Under the pieces are notes generated by a model that made no database searches, was not told the DNA's origin, and saw nothing but the letters and a program-made list of their open reading frames with translations. Made by a program: the position numbers and the translations under genes. DNA of 64,000 nt. It comes from Sporolactobacillus spathodeae. Lineage in GTDB: Bacteria > Bacillota > Bacilli > Bacillales > Sporolactobacillaceae. The DNA is taken from contig NZ_JAFBEV010000011.1 in the NCBI RefSeq assembly GCF_016908935.1, positions 1-64,000 on the forward strand. The letters are read 5' to 3'. This document shows positions 28,477 to 37,547 of this stretch, in pieces. Position 1 is the first letter of the stretch; each line of letters opens with the position of its first letter.

Positions 28477-29664
28477 ATGTTAAGTGATCAGGAAAAAACA
28501 CGTGTTGTTTCCTTATGCATGAAGTTGGTGAACAAGCAGAGCTATTCTGGAAAAGAACAACAAGCGGCAGAAGTGATTCATACCCTTGCTGATCCACAGG
28601 TTTTCGATCGCATCAATGTTGATGTGTTCGGCAATGTTTTGCTTGAGATAGATGGCAATAGGGCAGGGCAAACCGTACTGTTGGATGGACACATCGACAC
28701 CGTGCCGGTGAATCCGGCAAATTGGGCAACCGATCCGTTTGCAGCCGTTCAAAAGGATGGAAAAATTTTTGGACGCGGGACATCAGACATGAAAGGATCT
28801 GTTAGTGCGATGATTGTTGCTGCTGAAAAATATGCCCGAGAGACCCGTAAAAAATTTCCCGGGAAAATAGTTATTGCTTGCAGCGTGCATGAAGAAACCT
28901 TTGAAGGTGTGTCCTGTCGCAAAATCAGCGCACGGATTGATCCTGATGTCGTTGTGATTGGCGAGGCGACAAACCTGAATTTAAATCGCGGTCAACGGGG
29001 CCGTGCGGAAATTGTCGTCGAAACCTATGGCAAATCGGTACACTCAGCCAATCCTGAGAAGGGTGTCAACGCGGTTGTTCAGATGATGAAATTGCTGACG
29101 GCTATTGAGCAGCTGCCCGTAACAGAAGACGCTTTTATGGGCAAAGGCATTTTGGTTTTGACCGATATTGTCTCAGCGCCTTATCCCGGCAAATCGGTTC
29201 TACCAAGTTCTTGCCGTGCGACATTTGATCGACGGACGCTGGTCGGCGAAACGAAGACCTCTGTCTTAGAGCCGATCCAACGGCTGATTGAACAACTAAA
29301 AAGAGAAGACATGAATTTTGCTGCTACCGTTTCCTACGCCAAGGGCACTGATGTTTGTTATACAGGAGAAATCATTGAAGCAGAGCGCTTTTTCCCCGCC
29401 TGGGCTTTTGATCCAGGTGACAATTTTGTCACTGGACCGCTTCGAGCATTGCAGTCGATTGGTATTCCTGCCAAAATGTCTCATTATTCATTCTGCACGA
29501 ATGGCAGTCATTTTGCCGGAGAAGCTGGTATTCCAACGATCGGTTTTGGACCATCACGTGAAAATCTGGCGCATACTGACAACGAGTTTATCGAAATCGA
29601 TCACTTACACAAGGCAGTGGAAGGCTTTGCGGTGATTATTGGGTCACTGCTCATGAATGATTGA
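28477..29664 (+). CDS. ygeY: YgeY family M20 metallo-hydrolase
   Basis: 395-residue M20/ArgE-DapE type zinc hydrolase. Metal motifs: LDGHIDTVPV (His, Asp), GRGTSDMKGS, HEETFEG (catalytic Glu) and a late His in GFGPSRENLAHTDNEF. Matches the family named 'YgeY, selenium metabolism-linked hydrolase', yet no selenium genes are nearby. AAAGGAGG overlaps the end of dpaL. Probably deacylates or hydrolyses a precursor that feeds dpaL. Confidence 0.9.
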   Translation: MLSDQEKTRVVSLCMKLVNKQSYSGKEQQAAEVIHTLADPQVFDRINVDVFGNVLLEIDGNRAGQTVLLDGHIDTVPVNPANWATDPFAAVQKDGKIFGRGTSDMKGSVSAMIVAAEKYARETRKKFPGKIVIACSVHEETFEGVSCRKISARIDPDVVVIGEATNLNLNRGQRGRAEIVVETYGKSVHSANPEKGVNAVVQMMKLLTAIEQLPVTEDAFMGKGILVLTDIVSAPYPGKSVLPSSCRATFDRRTLVGETKTSVLEPIQRLIEQLKREDMNFAATVSYAKGTDVCYTGEIIEAERFFPAWAFDPGDNFVTGPLRALQSIGIPAKMSHYSFCTNGSHFAGEAGIPTIGFGPSRENLAHTDNEFIEIDHLHKAVEGFAVIIGSLLMND

Positions 29665-29748
29665 TTGTACCGCAGACCATTATCATTTTATTAGAGTCTA
29701 AAGATAATTGCATAATTGTGCAGATTAAGCATTAATGTAGCGATTTTG

Positions 29749-29773
29749 AGCGTCTGGTTAGACGCTTATTTTT
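29749..29773 (+). terminator. Terminator after dpaL-ygeY
   Basis: Perfect 7-bp stem AGCGTCT / AGACGCT, loop GGTT, then TATTTTT. Confidence 0.75.
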
Positions 29774-29817
29774 GACCATGCTAAACTGGAAGTGACGAAA
29801 TGAAGGGAGAGATTACT

Positions 29818-30660
29818 GTGGTGAAAGCAATACCTGAGAGAACTTTGAATGATGGATTGACACTGCCAGCCATTGGTTTTGGTACTTATCTGCTGAACGG
29901 CGCATCGGGAATCAACACAATTGTGAGTGCGATCGACAATGGTTATCGTTTGCTTGATTCAGCTTTTAATTACGAAAATGAAGGCGCACTTGGCGAAGCG
30001 ATTCGTCGCAGCTCCGTACCACGTGAGGAGCTGCGCATTACATCGAAATTGCCGGGCAGGCATCATCAATATGACGAAGCGTTGTACACGATTCAGGAAT
30101 CGCTATTCCGTGCCGGACTCGATTATTACGATCTGTATTTAATTCATTGGCCGAATCCGAGCAAAGATTTGTATGTTGAAGCATGGAAGGCATTGGTTGA
30201 TGCGCAAAAATGGGGCCTGATCCGCTCAATTGGCGTCTGCAACTTCTTGCCGGAACATTTGGAACGGATTATGGACGCAACCGGCGTGACGCCAAGTGTC
30301 AACCAAGTGGAATTGCATCCCTATTTTTCACAGGAAAAACAGCGGGCATTTGACAGTGAGCACGGCATCCTGACAGAGTCTTGGAGCCCACTTGGCCGAG
30401 CCAGCAAACTACTCAAGGATGCGTCCATTCAAAAAATTGCCGACGCTCATGGCAAATCGATTCCGCAGATTATTCTGCGTTGGCATGTTCAACTTGGTGC
30501 GTTGCCACTGCCAAAATCTTCCACGCCAAAACGTCAGCTGGAGAATCTGTCTGTTTTTGACTTCGAACTCAGCAGTGAAGAAATGCAACAGATAGGCCAG
30601 TTGAGCCGTCCGGATGGCCGTACTTATGATCAGGATCCAGCACGTTACGAGGAATTCTAA
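29818..30660 (+). CDS. Aldo/keto reductase
   Basis: 280-residue NADPH-dependent oxidoreductase of the AKR superfamily (AKR5-type). Family signatures: PAIGFGTYLL, YRLLDSAFNYENE with catalytic Asp and Tyr, KLPGRHH (catalytic Lys and His), DYYDLYLIHWP and GVCNFLPEHLE; the cofactor site is LPLPKSSTPKRQLENL. GTG at 29818 follows AAGGGAGA; an ATG at 29800 would overlap that ribosome site. Single gene with its own terminator. The substrate is unknown. Confidence 0.9.
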   Translation: MVKAIPERTLNDGLTLPAIGFGTYLLNGASGINTIVSAIDNGYRLLDSAFNYENEGALGEAIRRSSVPREELRITSKLPGRHHQYDEALYTIQESLFRAGLDYYDLYLIHWPNPSKDLYVEAWKALVDAQKWGLIRSIGVCNFLPEHLERIMDATGVTPSVNQVELHPYFSQEKQRAFDSEHGILTESWSPLGRASKLLKDASIQKIADAHGKSIPQIILRWHVQLGALPLPKSSTPKRQLENLSVFDFELSSEEMQQIGQLSRPDGRTYDQDPARYEEF

Positions 30661-30712
30661 TTATTTAACACGTAGAAATACGATGAACGCATCGTATAAA
30701 ATTTTATGGGGT

Positions 30713-30753
30713 AAAGACAGCTGCTTAGTAATTGAAGGCAGCTGTCTTTTTTT
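30713..30753 (+). terminator. Aldo/keto reductase terminator
   Basis: AAAGACAGCTGC pairs with GCAGCTGTCTTT around a 13-base loop, and the T-run continues to seven Ts. Confidence 0.88.
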
Positions 30754-30788
30754 AAGAGATAAGAATGTATAAGATTTTGCACAAAAAA

Positions 30789-30935
30789 TGAAGCGAAGGT
30801 GCGAGACGCCTGCGGGAAAAGCGAGCCAAGTGAGACCCCGCAGATTCTAACTTGTTTGAGGAGGCTCACGGATCGCCCGCGGCAAGCGAGCAGCCGGAGC
30901 GCAATTTTTGGAAAAAACGACTTGGTTAAGCCAAT
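30789..30935. repeat. Structured repeat, full copy
   Basis: GCGA-g-CC-aa-GTGAG / CTCAC-GG-a-TCGC variant with tail ACTTGGTTAAGCCAA. Lies between the aldo/keto reductase terminator and the glycosyltransferase promoter. Confidence 0.82.
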
Positions 30936-31035
30936 AAATTCTTAGCGCAAGCGGTGATTTTTTTGAGACACTGGACAACATGATTCGGCTAGTCGTTTAT
31001 TCATTCGGACACGAGCATCTTTTCGTCAGCTGATA

Positions 31036-31067
31036 TTAAGTGATTCTTAAGTTTCAGTTTGTACAAT
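31036..31067 (+). promoter_or_regulatory. TTAAG direct repeat and promoter, site 1
   Basis: TTAAG (31036-31040), six bases, TTAAG (31047-31051), ten bases, then -10 TACAAT (31062-31067). The -35 position reads AGTGAT, a poor sigma-A box, so activation by a protein bound to the direct repeat is expected. Spacing matches CiaR-type sites. First ATG is 30 bp downstream. Confidence 0.7.
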
Positions 31068-31096
31068 CGCTACAGTTGATTGAGAGGTGTATGTGA

Positions 31097-32794
31097 ATGA
31101 AAAGTGAGAAACAGCGGTTGATCACTAGTCTGATTCTGCTCGTTGTTCTGTTGGCCGCAGCGGCGATTGTGTCAGTGGCTGCTTATCAGAGGACAGCAAC
31201 AAAGCAAAATGTCAATGGTGGGCGGACGGGTTTGATAACCGGTAGCGGTTTGCCCGGAACGAATGCCGCTAGCAACAAAGGGAGCCAGCCTCCGAGTACG
31301 CAGAAACACAGTATGAAGAACGGGGCTCCGAAAGGGTATGGAAAGAACGGCCAAACGTCATCTTTTTACGGAAAACGCTCGGGAACAGCGATGCAGCAAG
31401 GAAGCCGCGCCAATGGCAATGGATTCGCACAATTTGGCAGACGTGGTACCTCTTCTGCACAGACAACGGCGCAACAAATCGTAGTTGGCGTCTATGGCCT
31501 GCTTTTTTTGGTCGTTTGCGCTTCTTGGTTGTTTCTAAAGCGACACAGAAAAATACTTGATGATGCCGATTCGACGCTTACAGGATGGTTTGTTTTTGCT
31601 GTATTGGCTACCGGCTTTCTGGCGCGCCTGGCGATTGCGCCGTGGATTTCTGGCCATATGGACCTCAGCCTTTTTCAAAACTGGGCGCAAATGGCTGCAT
31701 CTCATTTGTTCCATGTCTATCAAAAGAGTTCGATTGACTATCCACCACTCTATCTCTATGTGCTTTTTGTGATTGGTAAACTTGCTACGCTGCCCGGTTT
31801 AACCAACGGCTACACCTGGCTTCTCAAGCTGCCGGCGATCCTCTGCGATTGCCTGACCGCATGGCTACTCTATCGGACAGCGAAGCGGCTCCATCATGAA
31901 AAAGCTGGATGGGCGTTACTGGTGATTTACTTGTTCAATCCGGCGGTCGCTATTGATTCGACCGTTTGGGGTCAGGTCGATTCTGTCTTTACACTGCTGA
32001 TTGTTCTGGCCGTGACCCTACTCACTGAACGAAAATTTCTCGGCGCATCCATTGTTTTTGCTCTATCTGTCGTGATGAAGCCGCAAGGACTGATATTTCT
32101 TCCGGTGCTTGCTTATGTTTTGATGAAAGATGGAAAAATAATCCATTGGTTGAAAAGTATGGTTGCTTTTCTGGCGACGATTGTCCTTGTCACTTTGCCG
32201 TTTTCCTTTCAAGCGTCAGGAGGTGCCTTCTGGCTGATTCGTTTGATGCGTACGACAGTCAGCGAATATCCTTTTGCTTCCGTCAATGCGTTCAACTTTT
32301 TCAGTTTAATTGGCGGCAATTATCAGGCACAGTCCGCTGTCCCGTTTCTACTCAGCTATCAAGTATGGGGATTTGTCGCAATTATCCTTGTCTCGATTCT
32401 TTCCCTATGGATCATCTGGAAGCGAGGCGGCAGCAAGGCTGCGGCTACTGGCGCTTTGATACAAATCAGTGGCGTGTTCACATTTGCTTCCGGAATGCAT
32501 GAACGCTACTTGTTTCCGGCGATTGCTTTGGCGCTACTCGCCTTCTTGTATTTAAAAAACAAGGCCTATCTTTATCTGGCCATTGGTTTCAGTATCACGA
32601 ATTTCTTGAATATTTTTATTGTCTATTACGGTTCCATGAACAACGAAATGACGATTGGCTATCATTGGCCGCTGATTTTGACCTCATTCTGCAATGTCAT
32701 ACTATTTTTCTGGTTGCTTTGGCTGACGCTACGTGGGAAGGAAGTGCCAGCTCTTGCGTCCGTCGATCAGAAACCTATCGATAGAACCTTCTAA
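31097..32794 (+). CDS. GT-C type membrane glycosyltransferase
   Basis: 565 residues: one N-terminal helix (about 9-29), then an outside Gly/Ser/Asn/Gln-rich basic segment (about 35-125), then 10 or more helices from about 128. Loop motifs GHMDLSLFQNWAQMA and SSIDYPPLYLYVLF are typical of polyprenyl-phosphate-sugar-dependent GT-C mannosyltransferases. It precedes ykcB- and ykcC-like genes, so it likely transfers a sugar delivered by the YkcC product to a wall or lipid acceptor outside the membrane. The acceptor is unknown. GAGAGGTG precedes ATG; a TTAAG-type promoter lies just upstream. Confidence 0.8.
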   Translation: MKSEKQRLITSLILLVVLLAAAAIVSVAAYQRTATKQNVNGGRTGLITGSGLPGTNAASNKGSQPPSTQKHSMKNGAPKGYGKNGQTSSFYGKRSGTAMQQGSRANGNGFAQFGRRGTSSAQTTAQQIVVGVYGLLFLVVCASWLFLKRHRKILDDADSTLTGWFVFAVLATGFLARLAIAPWISGHMDLSLFQNWAQMAASHLFHVYQKSSIDYPPLYLYVLFVIGKLATLPGLTNGYTWLLKLPAILCDCLTAWLLYRTAKRLHHEKAGWALLVIYLFNPAVAIDSTVWGQVDSVFTLLIVLAVTLLTERKFLGASIVFALSVVMKPQGLIFLPVLAYVLMKDGKIIHWLKSMVAFLATIVLVTLPFSFQASGGAFWLIRLMRTTVSEYPFASVNAFNFFSLIGGNYQAQSAVPFLLSYQVWGFVAIILVSILSLWIIWKRGGSKAAATGALIQISGVFTFASGMHERYLFPAIALALLAFLYLKNKAYLYLAIGFSITNFLNIFIVYYGSMNNEMTIGYHWPLILTSFCNVILFFWLLWLTLRGKEVPALASVDQKPIDRTF

Positions 32795-32820
32795 AAATTT
32801 TTTCGTGATATTTAGAAACC

Positions 32821-32852
32821 TTAAGAAATTTTTAAGGAAGGGAATGGATAAT
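32821..32852 (+). promoter_or_regulatory. TTAAG direct repeat and promoter, site 2
   Basis: TTAAG (32821-32825), six bases, TTAAG (32832-32836), ten bases, GATAAT (32847-32852): the same geometry as the site at 31036. It sits 63 bp before the ykcB-like start. Confidence 0.65.
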
Positions 32853-32914
32853 GATTTTATCGGAAAAGCCATCCCCCTTATGGATGCGCTTTTGAAAGTT
32901 AAGGAGGATGTCGT

Positions 32915-35152
32915 ATGAAAGCTTTAAAAGATAAGTCTTTGGATTATTATCTGATTATCGTGATGTGTGTTTCAGCATTTATGGAATTGTTCCTGCTGAA
33001 CAAAGCAGAGAGTAATGACTATTATACTGTCGCGGTGAAGAGTATGACGCGAAATTTCCACAATTTCTTCTTCGCGTCGTTCGACCCAGCGGGGTTCATT
33101 ACAGTGGATAAGCCTCCGGTTGCGCTTTGGCTACAGGCGCTGAGCGCCAAATTATTCGGTATCAGTAACTGGAGCGTCAATCTTCCGGAAGCACTTGCGG
33201 CGATTGCCTCAACCCTTCTAGTCTATCTCATGATAAAAAAGAGAGCGGGAAAGCTGGCAGCATTTCTTGGCGGACTCGCCATGGCTACAACGCCGATTTT
33301 TGTTGCAGTCACGCGAACCAATAACGTCGACAGTATTCTGATCCTGACCTTAATTCTTGCCGCTTGGTATCTATTTAAAGCAGAGACGAGTGGTAAGCTG
33401 CGCTGGCTAATCGTTTCGGTTCTGTTTGTCGGCATCGGCTTTAACACAAAAATGCTTGAAGCCTATATGATTCTACCAGCGGTCTATCTATTCTATTGGC
33501 TGGCGATGAAGATCAGCTGGAAAAAGAAAATCGTCCACCTTGCCATCGCTTCAGTCGTGCTTGCCGCGGTTTCACTTTCTTGGTCCGTTGTAGTCGATAG
33601 TATCCCGGAAAGCGATCGTCCATATGTTGGCAGCAGCCAGACAAATTCAGAACTTGAGCTGGCCTTTGGTTACAATGGCATTTCACGTTTGACCGGACAG
33701 CAGCATCAAGGTGGTGGGCAGGCTAGATTCAAACAAAACAGCAGCAAAATGATGCAAAAATCTTCGAGTAGCCTGACGAAAAGTGGCAGCAGCGTGACTC
33801 AGAAGATCGCCAATCGCTCCGGGTTTAGCGGCAATCGCGGCACGACTGGTGGCATGTTTAATACAGGAACGGCCGGACCGCTACGTCTCTTCCAGAAAGA
33901 GCTTTCCGGCCAAGCCAGTTGGCTTCTGCCTTTCGCACTCTTTGGCGTGATTGCGCTTGTCGCTGATTGGCTACGGCGCAGAAAACTAACAGAACAGCAC
34001 ACATTCGCAATCTTTTGGTTTACATGGCTGGTCGCAGCAATGGGCTTTTTCAGTGTCGCTGGTTTCTTCCACCAATATTATTTAAGTCTGATGGCACCGC
34101 CGATTGCTGCACTTGTCGGACTAGGTGGCTCACTGCTGATACGCGAATTTATGAAAGAAAGCAGCCGCACGTGGCAGAGCTTTCTGCTACCAATTGGTCT
34201 CTCTGCGACACTGCTCTTTGAAGCGTTGATCTTCTATGAAAACAGTATGGGCACAACTTGGCTGGTTCTTCTGATTCTTGCTGCGCTTCTTGTGCTTGGT
34301 TTCGGACTGCTGTGGCAAGCGAGTGAGCAGCGCAAGGTGAAAGGTGCCATTGCCGGTGTCGGAATTGCTATCATGTTCCTGCCGCCACTGTACTGGGCGG
34401 TGCCTTCGGTACTGAATCAGACTGATAGTTCAATTCCTGTTGCTGGACCAAGCAGCACATTGACAGGAATGGGCGGCGCGCAGCGACAAATGGACGGTAC
34501 ACGTACGGCAACGGGTCAATCGTCCGAAGGTGGTTTTAACGCAAATGGCGGTGGAACACCGGGTGGTAATAATACCCAAGGTGGAGCACCTGGCTCTGGC
34601 GGTGCTCCAGGCAGTGGATCAACACCAAGTAAAACTGGCAAGACCGCTCAGGAAGGCAGCCAGAATCAAGTACCGAACAGCAAATCAGGGACGTTTGGCG
34701 AGAAATCCAGCGAATTCGCGACATGGCGGATGAGCGGCAGTCGCCAAGGTGGCATGGGTGAAGAAGTGAATACCAAGCTACTCACTTATCTGAGAAAACA
34801 TTATCATGGGGAAAAATTCATTTTAGCTGTGCAGCGCGCACAATCGGCGTATTCGATTATGTTGAAAACCAATTACGCGGTGATGGCGATGGGCGGCTTC
34901 GGCGGCAGCGACCCAGCGATGACCGTCAGCAAATTGGAAAAAATGGTGAAAGCCGGCGAAATCAAATATTTTCTGATTTCCGGAGGCGGCATGGACGGAT
35001 CGTCTAACTCGAGTGTAACGAACTGGATAAAAAAACATTGTACGAAGGTACCGTCAAGTGAATGGTCATCATCTGCAAGTGCATCAAAGACAGGTGCAAA
35101 CGGTCAAGGTGGTATGAACGGACAATCCACACTGTATGTTTATAACAAATAA
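32915..35152 (+). CDS. ykcB: PMT/ArnT-like membrane glycosyltransferase YkcB
   Basis: 745 residues, near B. subtilis YkcB (about 720). Multi-pass GT-C enzyme; the first outer loop carries FASFDPAGFITVDKPPVALWLQ, diagnostic for this subfamily. Two long outside stretches are low-complexity: about 265-325 (Gln/Ser/Gly) and 515-620 (Gly/Thr/Ser). A soluble alpha/beta part (about 630-745) ends the protein. AAGGAGG precedes ATG. Gene order with ykcC is conserved in Bacillus. Transfers a sugar from the undecaprenyl-phosphate donor that YkcC probably makes; the target is not established. Confidence 0.9.
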   Translation: MKALKDKSLDYYLIIVMCVSAFMELFLLNKAESNDYYTVAVKSMTRNFHNFFFASFDPAGFITVDKPPVALWLQALSAKLFGISNWSVNLPEALAAIASTLLVYLMIKKRAGKLAAFLGGLAMATTPIFVAVTRTNNVDSILILTLILAAWYLFKAETSGKLRWLIVSVLFVGIGFNTKMLEAYMILPAVYLFYWLAMKISWKKKIVHLAIASVVLAAVSLSWSVVVDSIPESDRPYVGSSQTNSELELAFGYNGISRLTGQQHQGGGQARFKQNSSKMMQKSSSSLTKSGSSVTQKIANRSGFSGNRGTTGGMFNTGTAGPLRLFQKELSGQASWLLPFALFGVIALVADWLRRRKLTEQHTFAIFWFTWLVAAMGFFSVAGFFHQYYLSLMAPPIAALVGLGGSLLIREFMKESSRTWQSFLLPIGLSATLLFEALIFYENSMGTTWLVLLILAALLVLGFGLLWQASEQRKVKGAIAGVGIAIMFLPPLYWAVPSVLNQTDSSIPVAGPSSTLTGMGGAQRQMDGTRTATGQSSEGGFNANGGGTPGGNNTQGGAPGSGGAPGSGSTPSKTGKTAQEGSQNQVPNSKSGTFGEKSSEFATWRMSGSRQGGMGEEVNTKLLTYLRKHYHGEKFILAVQRAQSAYSIMLKTNYAVMAMGGFGGSDPAMTVSKLEKMVKAGEIKYFLISGGGMDGSSNSSVTNWIKKHCTKVPSSEWSSSASASKTGANGQGGMNGQSTLYVYNK

Positions 35153-35164
35153 GGAGGAATAAGC

Positions 35165-36136
35165 ATGATCAATTACTCGGTCGTTGTCCCAGTCTTCAAT
35201 GAAGACAAGTTGATTGTCGCATCGTATCAGCGGTTGAAGGCAGTGATGGAAAGAACCTGCGCAAATTTCGAACTGATCTTTGTTAACGACGGCAGTACGG
35301 ATAGGACAGCTGAACTGCTGGAAATGATAGCTTCAGGTGATCCGAGTGTGCGAATTGTCGACTTCTCGCGGAATTTCGGCCATCAGATTGCGATCTCGGC
35401 CGGTATCGATTATGCATCGGGGCAAGCGGTGATCGTCATCGACGCCGATCTACAGGATCCACCGGAATTGATCTTAAAAATGATTGAAAAGTGGCAACAA
35501 GGTTTCGAAGTGGTTTATGGGAGACGTATCGCGCGAAAAGGCGAAACTCTGTTCAAAAAATGGACGGCCGCGGCTTTCTATCGGACATTGCGTGCGTCGA
35601 CTGACATCGATATTCCGCTTGACACCGGTGACTTCCGGTTGATCGATGCCCGCGTTTGCCGTGAACTGAAACGAATTCCCGAGAAAAATCGTTTTGTACG
35701 TGGACTGGTCAGTTGGGTTGGCTTCAATCAAACAGCGATTGACTATGTGCGCGATGAACGGCTTGCCGGTGAGACAAAATATCCACTCAAAAAAATGCTG
35801 AAACTGTCGATAGACGGACTGACCTCGTTTTCCTATAAACCATTGAAATTGGCCACCTATGGCGGGATGCTGCTGTCCGGTGCCGGATTCATTTATATGC
35901 TGATCGCCTTGTTTTTAAAGCTATTTACGACAAGCACGGTTCCTGGATGGACGTCGCTCATCGTCATTCAGCTTCTGTTCGGGGGCTTCATGCTTTTTGT
36001 ACTTGGCATGATCGGCGAGTACATCGGCAGGATTTATGATGAAACAAAAGATCGCCCACTTTACATTGTGCGTGAGACGCGCGGCTTCAATGCTGTTGAC
36101 CATCTACGTTCCGTAACGAGCGTCAAACACGGATAA
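35165..36136 (+). CDS. ykcC: Polyprenyl-phosphate glycosyltransferase YkcC (GT2)
   Basis: 323 residues, the B. subtilis YkcC length. N-terminal GT2 domain of DPM1/GtrB type (VVPVFNED, FVNDGSTDRT, VIDADLQDPPEL, DTGDFRLID), then two C-terminal membrane helices (about 235-260 and 270-295). It charges undecaprenyl phosphate with a sugar on the inner face. AAGGAGG before ATG, 12 bp after ykcB. Last gene of the cluster. Confidence 0.93.
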   Translation: MINYSVVVPVFNEDKLIVASYQRLKAVMERTCANFELIFVNDGSTDRTAELLEMIASGDPSVRIVDFSRNFGHQIAISAGIDYASGQAVIVIDADLQDPPELILKMIEKWQQGFEVVYGRRIARKGETLFKKWTAAAFYRTLRASTDIDIPLDTGDFRLIDARVCRELKRIPEKNRFVRGLVSWVGFNQTAIDYVRDERLAGETKYPLKKMLKLSIDGLTSFSYKPLKLATYGGMLLSGAGFIYMLIALFLKLFTTSTVPGWTSLIVIQLLFGGFMLFVLGMIGEYIGRIYDETKDRPLYIVRETRGFNAVDHLRSVTSVKHG

Positions 36137-36150
36137 AGCTGAAGAAGCAG

Positions 36151-36197
36151 AGGATATCTGAAGTGTTACTTGCTTTCAACCTGCAGATATCCTTTTT
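36151..36197 (+). terminator. Terminator of the glycosyltransferase cluster
   Basis: Perfect 10-bp stem AGGATATCTG / CAGATATCCT with a 23-base loop, followed by TTTTT. Confidence 0.78.
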
Positions 36198-36331
36198 GCG
36201 TTTCATGGCTTTCTTTCATTAAGACGATCGCTTGCCCGCGTGCAATCCACACTTTTCATCTGCTGGTCTAAACCCTGATGGGCTCGTATATATATTAGTA
36301 CAACCTATAGGAATCAGGGAGGCCGTCAAAA

Positions 36332-37348
36332 ATGTCTCATTCTAAAATCAATAAACTAGCCGTACTGTTGCTCATTCTGTTTCTGACCTTGCTGAGTGCC
36401 TGCGGTGTTGCCGATCGCAAGCCCTCCAGTATTGATTATGTGAAAAACAAAGCGGCTTTAAATAAAACGGCTGATCGCACGAAGTATGTTAAAAGGGAAC
36501 TATTCTTATCAGATGCAAGGGGTTTGCTCGTACCCCAGTCCATTGGTCTTCCGGAAACCAAAGAACCGTTGAAACAAGTTCTAAATTATTTGGTCGATGA
36601 CGGTCCGGTATCCAATATTTTGCCAAATGGTTTTCAGGCCGTTCTGCCACCGGGTACAGAAGTACGTAGTGTCCATGTGGATGCGAGTGGCAATTTGACC
36701 GCTGATTTTTCCAAAGAACTGCTCGATGCGTCTTCGGATAGCCGCGACCAGATTGTGCAATCGATTGTCTGGACTGCAACGCAATTTGAAAACGTGAAAA
36801 GTGTCACGCTCCGTGTTGCCGGAGAGAAGCTGACCCAATGGCCAAAAACTGGGGAAGAAATTGGTACGGGTCTGACACGGACTTCAGGGATTAATCAGAA
36901 TTTTGATCAGGTCACGGATGTCGCCGGCAGTCAACCGGTAAATGTTTATTATTTGTATGTTGAAAAGGGGAAATCTTTTAACGTTCCTGTGACTGTACGG
37001 GTCAGCAGCCAGGGCAATGAATGGGCAGCGATGGTTCAAGCGCTGATTCATGAACCGGAGGGCTCTGATTTTATCTCGGCACTCAATCCAGACACGCAAC
37101 TGATTAGCCGTCCTTATATTAAAAATGGCATCGTCTATCTGCATTTTAATCAGGCGATCTATGAAGATAAAGCTTCAAAGACGATCAGCGATCAGGCTTT
37201 GCGCAGCCTCGTCCTGACTTTAACGGGAACGAACGGAATCAATAAGGTATCGATTAAAGTTGGTCAATCAAGTAAAATGACGCTTGAATCTGGGACGACG
37301 ATTTCAGGCCCCGTCAGCCGGACAATGGTCACCGCGACCGGTTTGTAA
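36332..37348 (+). CDS. gerM: GerM-type sporulation/germination lipoprotein
   Basis: 338 residues. Signal peptide with lipobox LLSAC (Cys about 24), then two GerM domains (about 75-170 and 225-325). GerM is made in the mother cell and supports engulfment and the SpoIIIA-SpoIIQ assembly in B. subtilis. It precedes rph-rdgB-ysnB as in Bacillus; racE and ysmB, which lie between gerE and gerM in B. subtilis, are missing here. CAGGGAGG precedes ATG. Confidence 0.93.
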   Translation: MSHSKINKLAVLLLILFLTLLSACGVADRKPSSIDYVKNKAALNKTADRTKYVKRELFLSDARGLLVPQSIGLPETKEPLKQVLNYLVDDGPVSNILPNGFQAVLPPGTEVRSVHVDASGNLTADFSKELLDASSDSRDQIVQSIVWTATQFENVKSVTLRVAGEKLTQWPKTGEEIGTGLTRTSGINQNFDQVTDVAGSQPVNVYYLYVEKGKSFNVPVTVRVSSQGNEWAAMVQALIHEPEGSDFISALNPDTQLISRPYIKNGIVYLHFNQAIYEDKASKTISDQALRSLVLTLTGTNGINKVSIKVGQSSKMTLESGTTISGPVSRTMVTATGL

Positions 37349-37375
37349 TGAATCGAAAGAAATATGGTATAGTAA

Positions 37376-37404
37376 AAGGAGCGAGGCAACCGCTCCTTGT
37401 TTTT
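37376..37404 (+). terminator. gerM terminator
   Basis: Perfect 8-bp stem AAGGAGCG / CGCTCCTT, loop AGGCAAC, then GTTTTTG. Confidence 0.85.
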
Positions 37405-37477
37405 GTATAAGATTTTTCACAAGCAGTGAGCGAAGGTGCCCAAGCCTATGGGAAGAGCGAGCAGTCTTTTGAAAAAA
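37405..37477. repeat. Degenerate structured-repeat fragment
   Basis: Left flank TATAAGATTTTTCACA and a mutated left arm (GCCCAAGCCTATGGGAAGAGCGAGCAG is its shape, heavily altered); the rest is gone. Confidence 0.5.
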
Positions 37478-37547
37478 TTGATTCTGTTCAAACAACAGCT
37501 AATGAACAAAGACTAAAAAAGCAATTAGCTTAAAGGAAGCGTGAAAC

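Noticed and set aside
32844-32918. 24-codon upstream frame overlapping the ykcB start by ATGA
   Set aside because: The predicted transcription start from the TTAAG-type promoter (about 32859) lies downstream of its ATG, and its ribosome site is part of the direct repeat.
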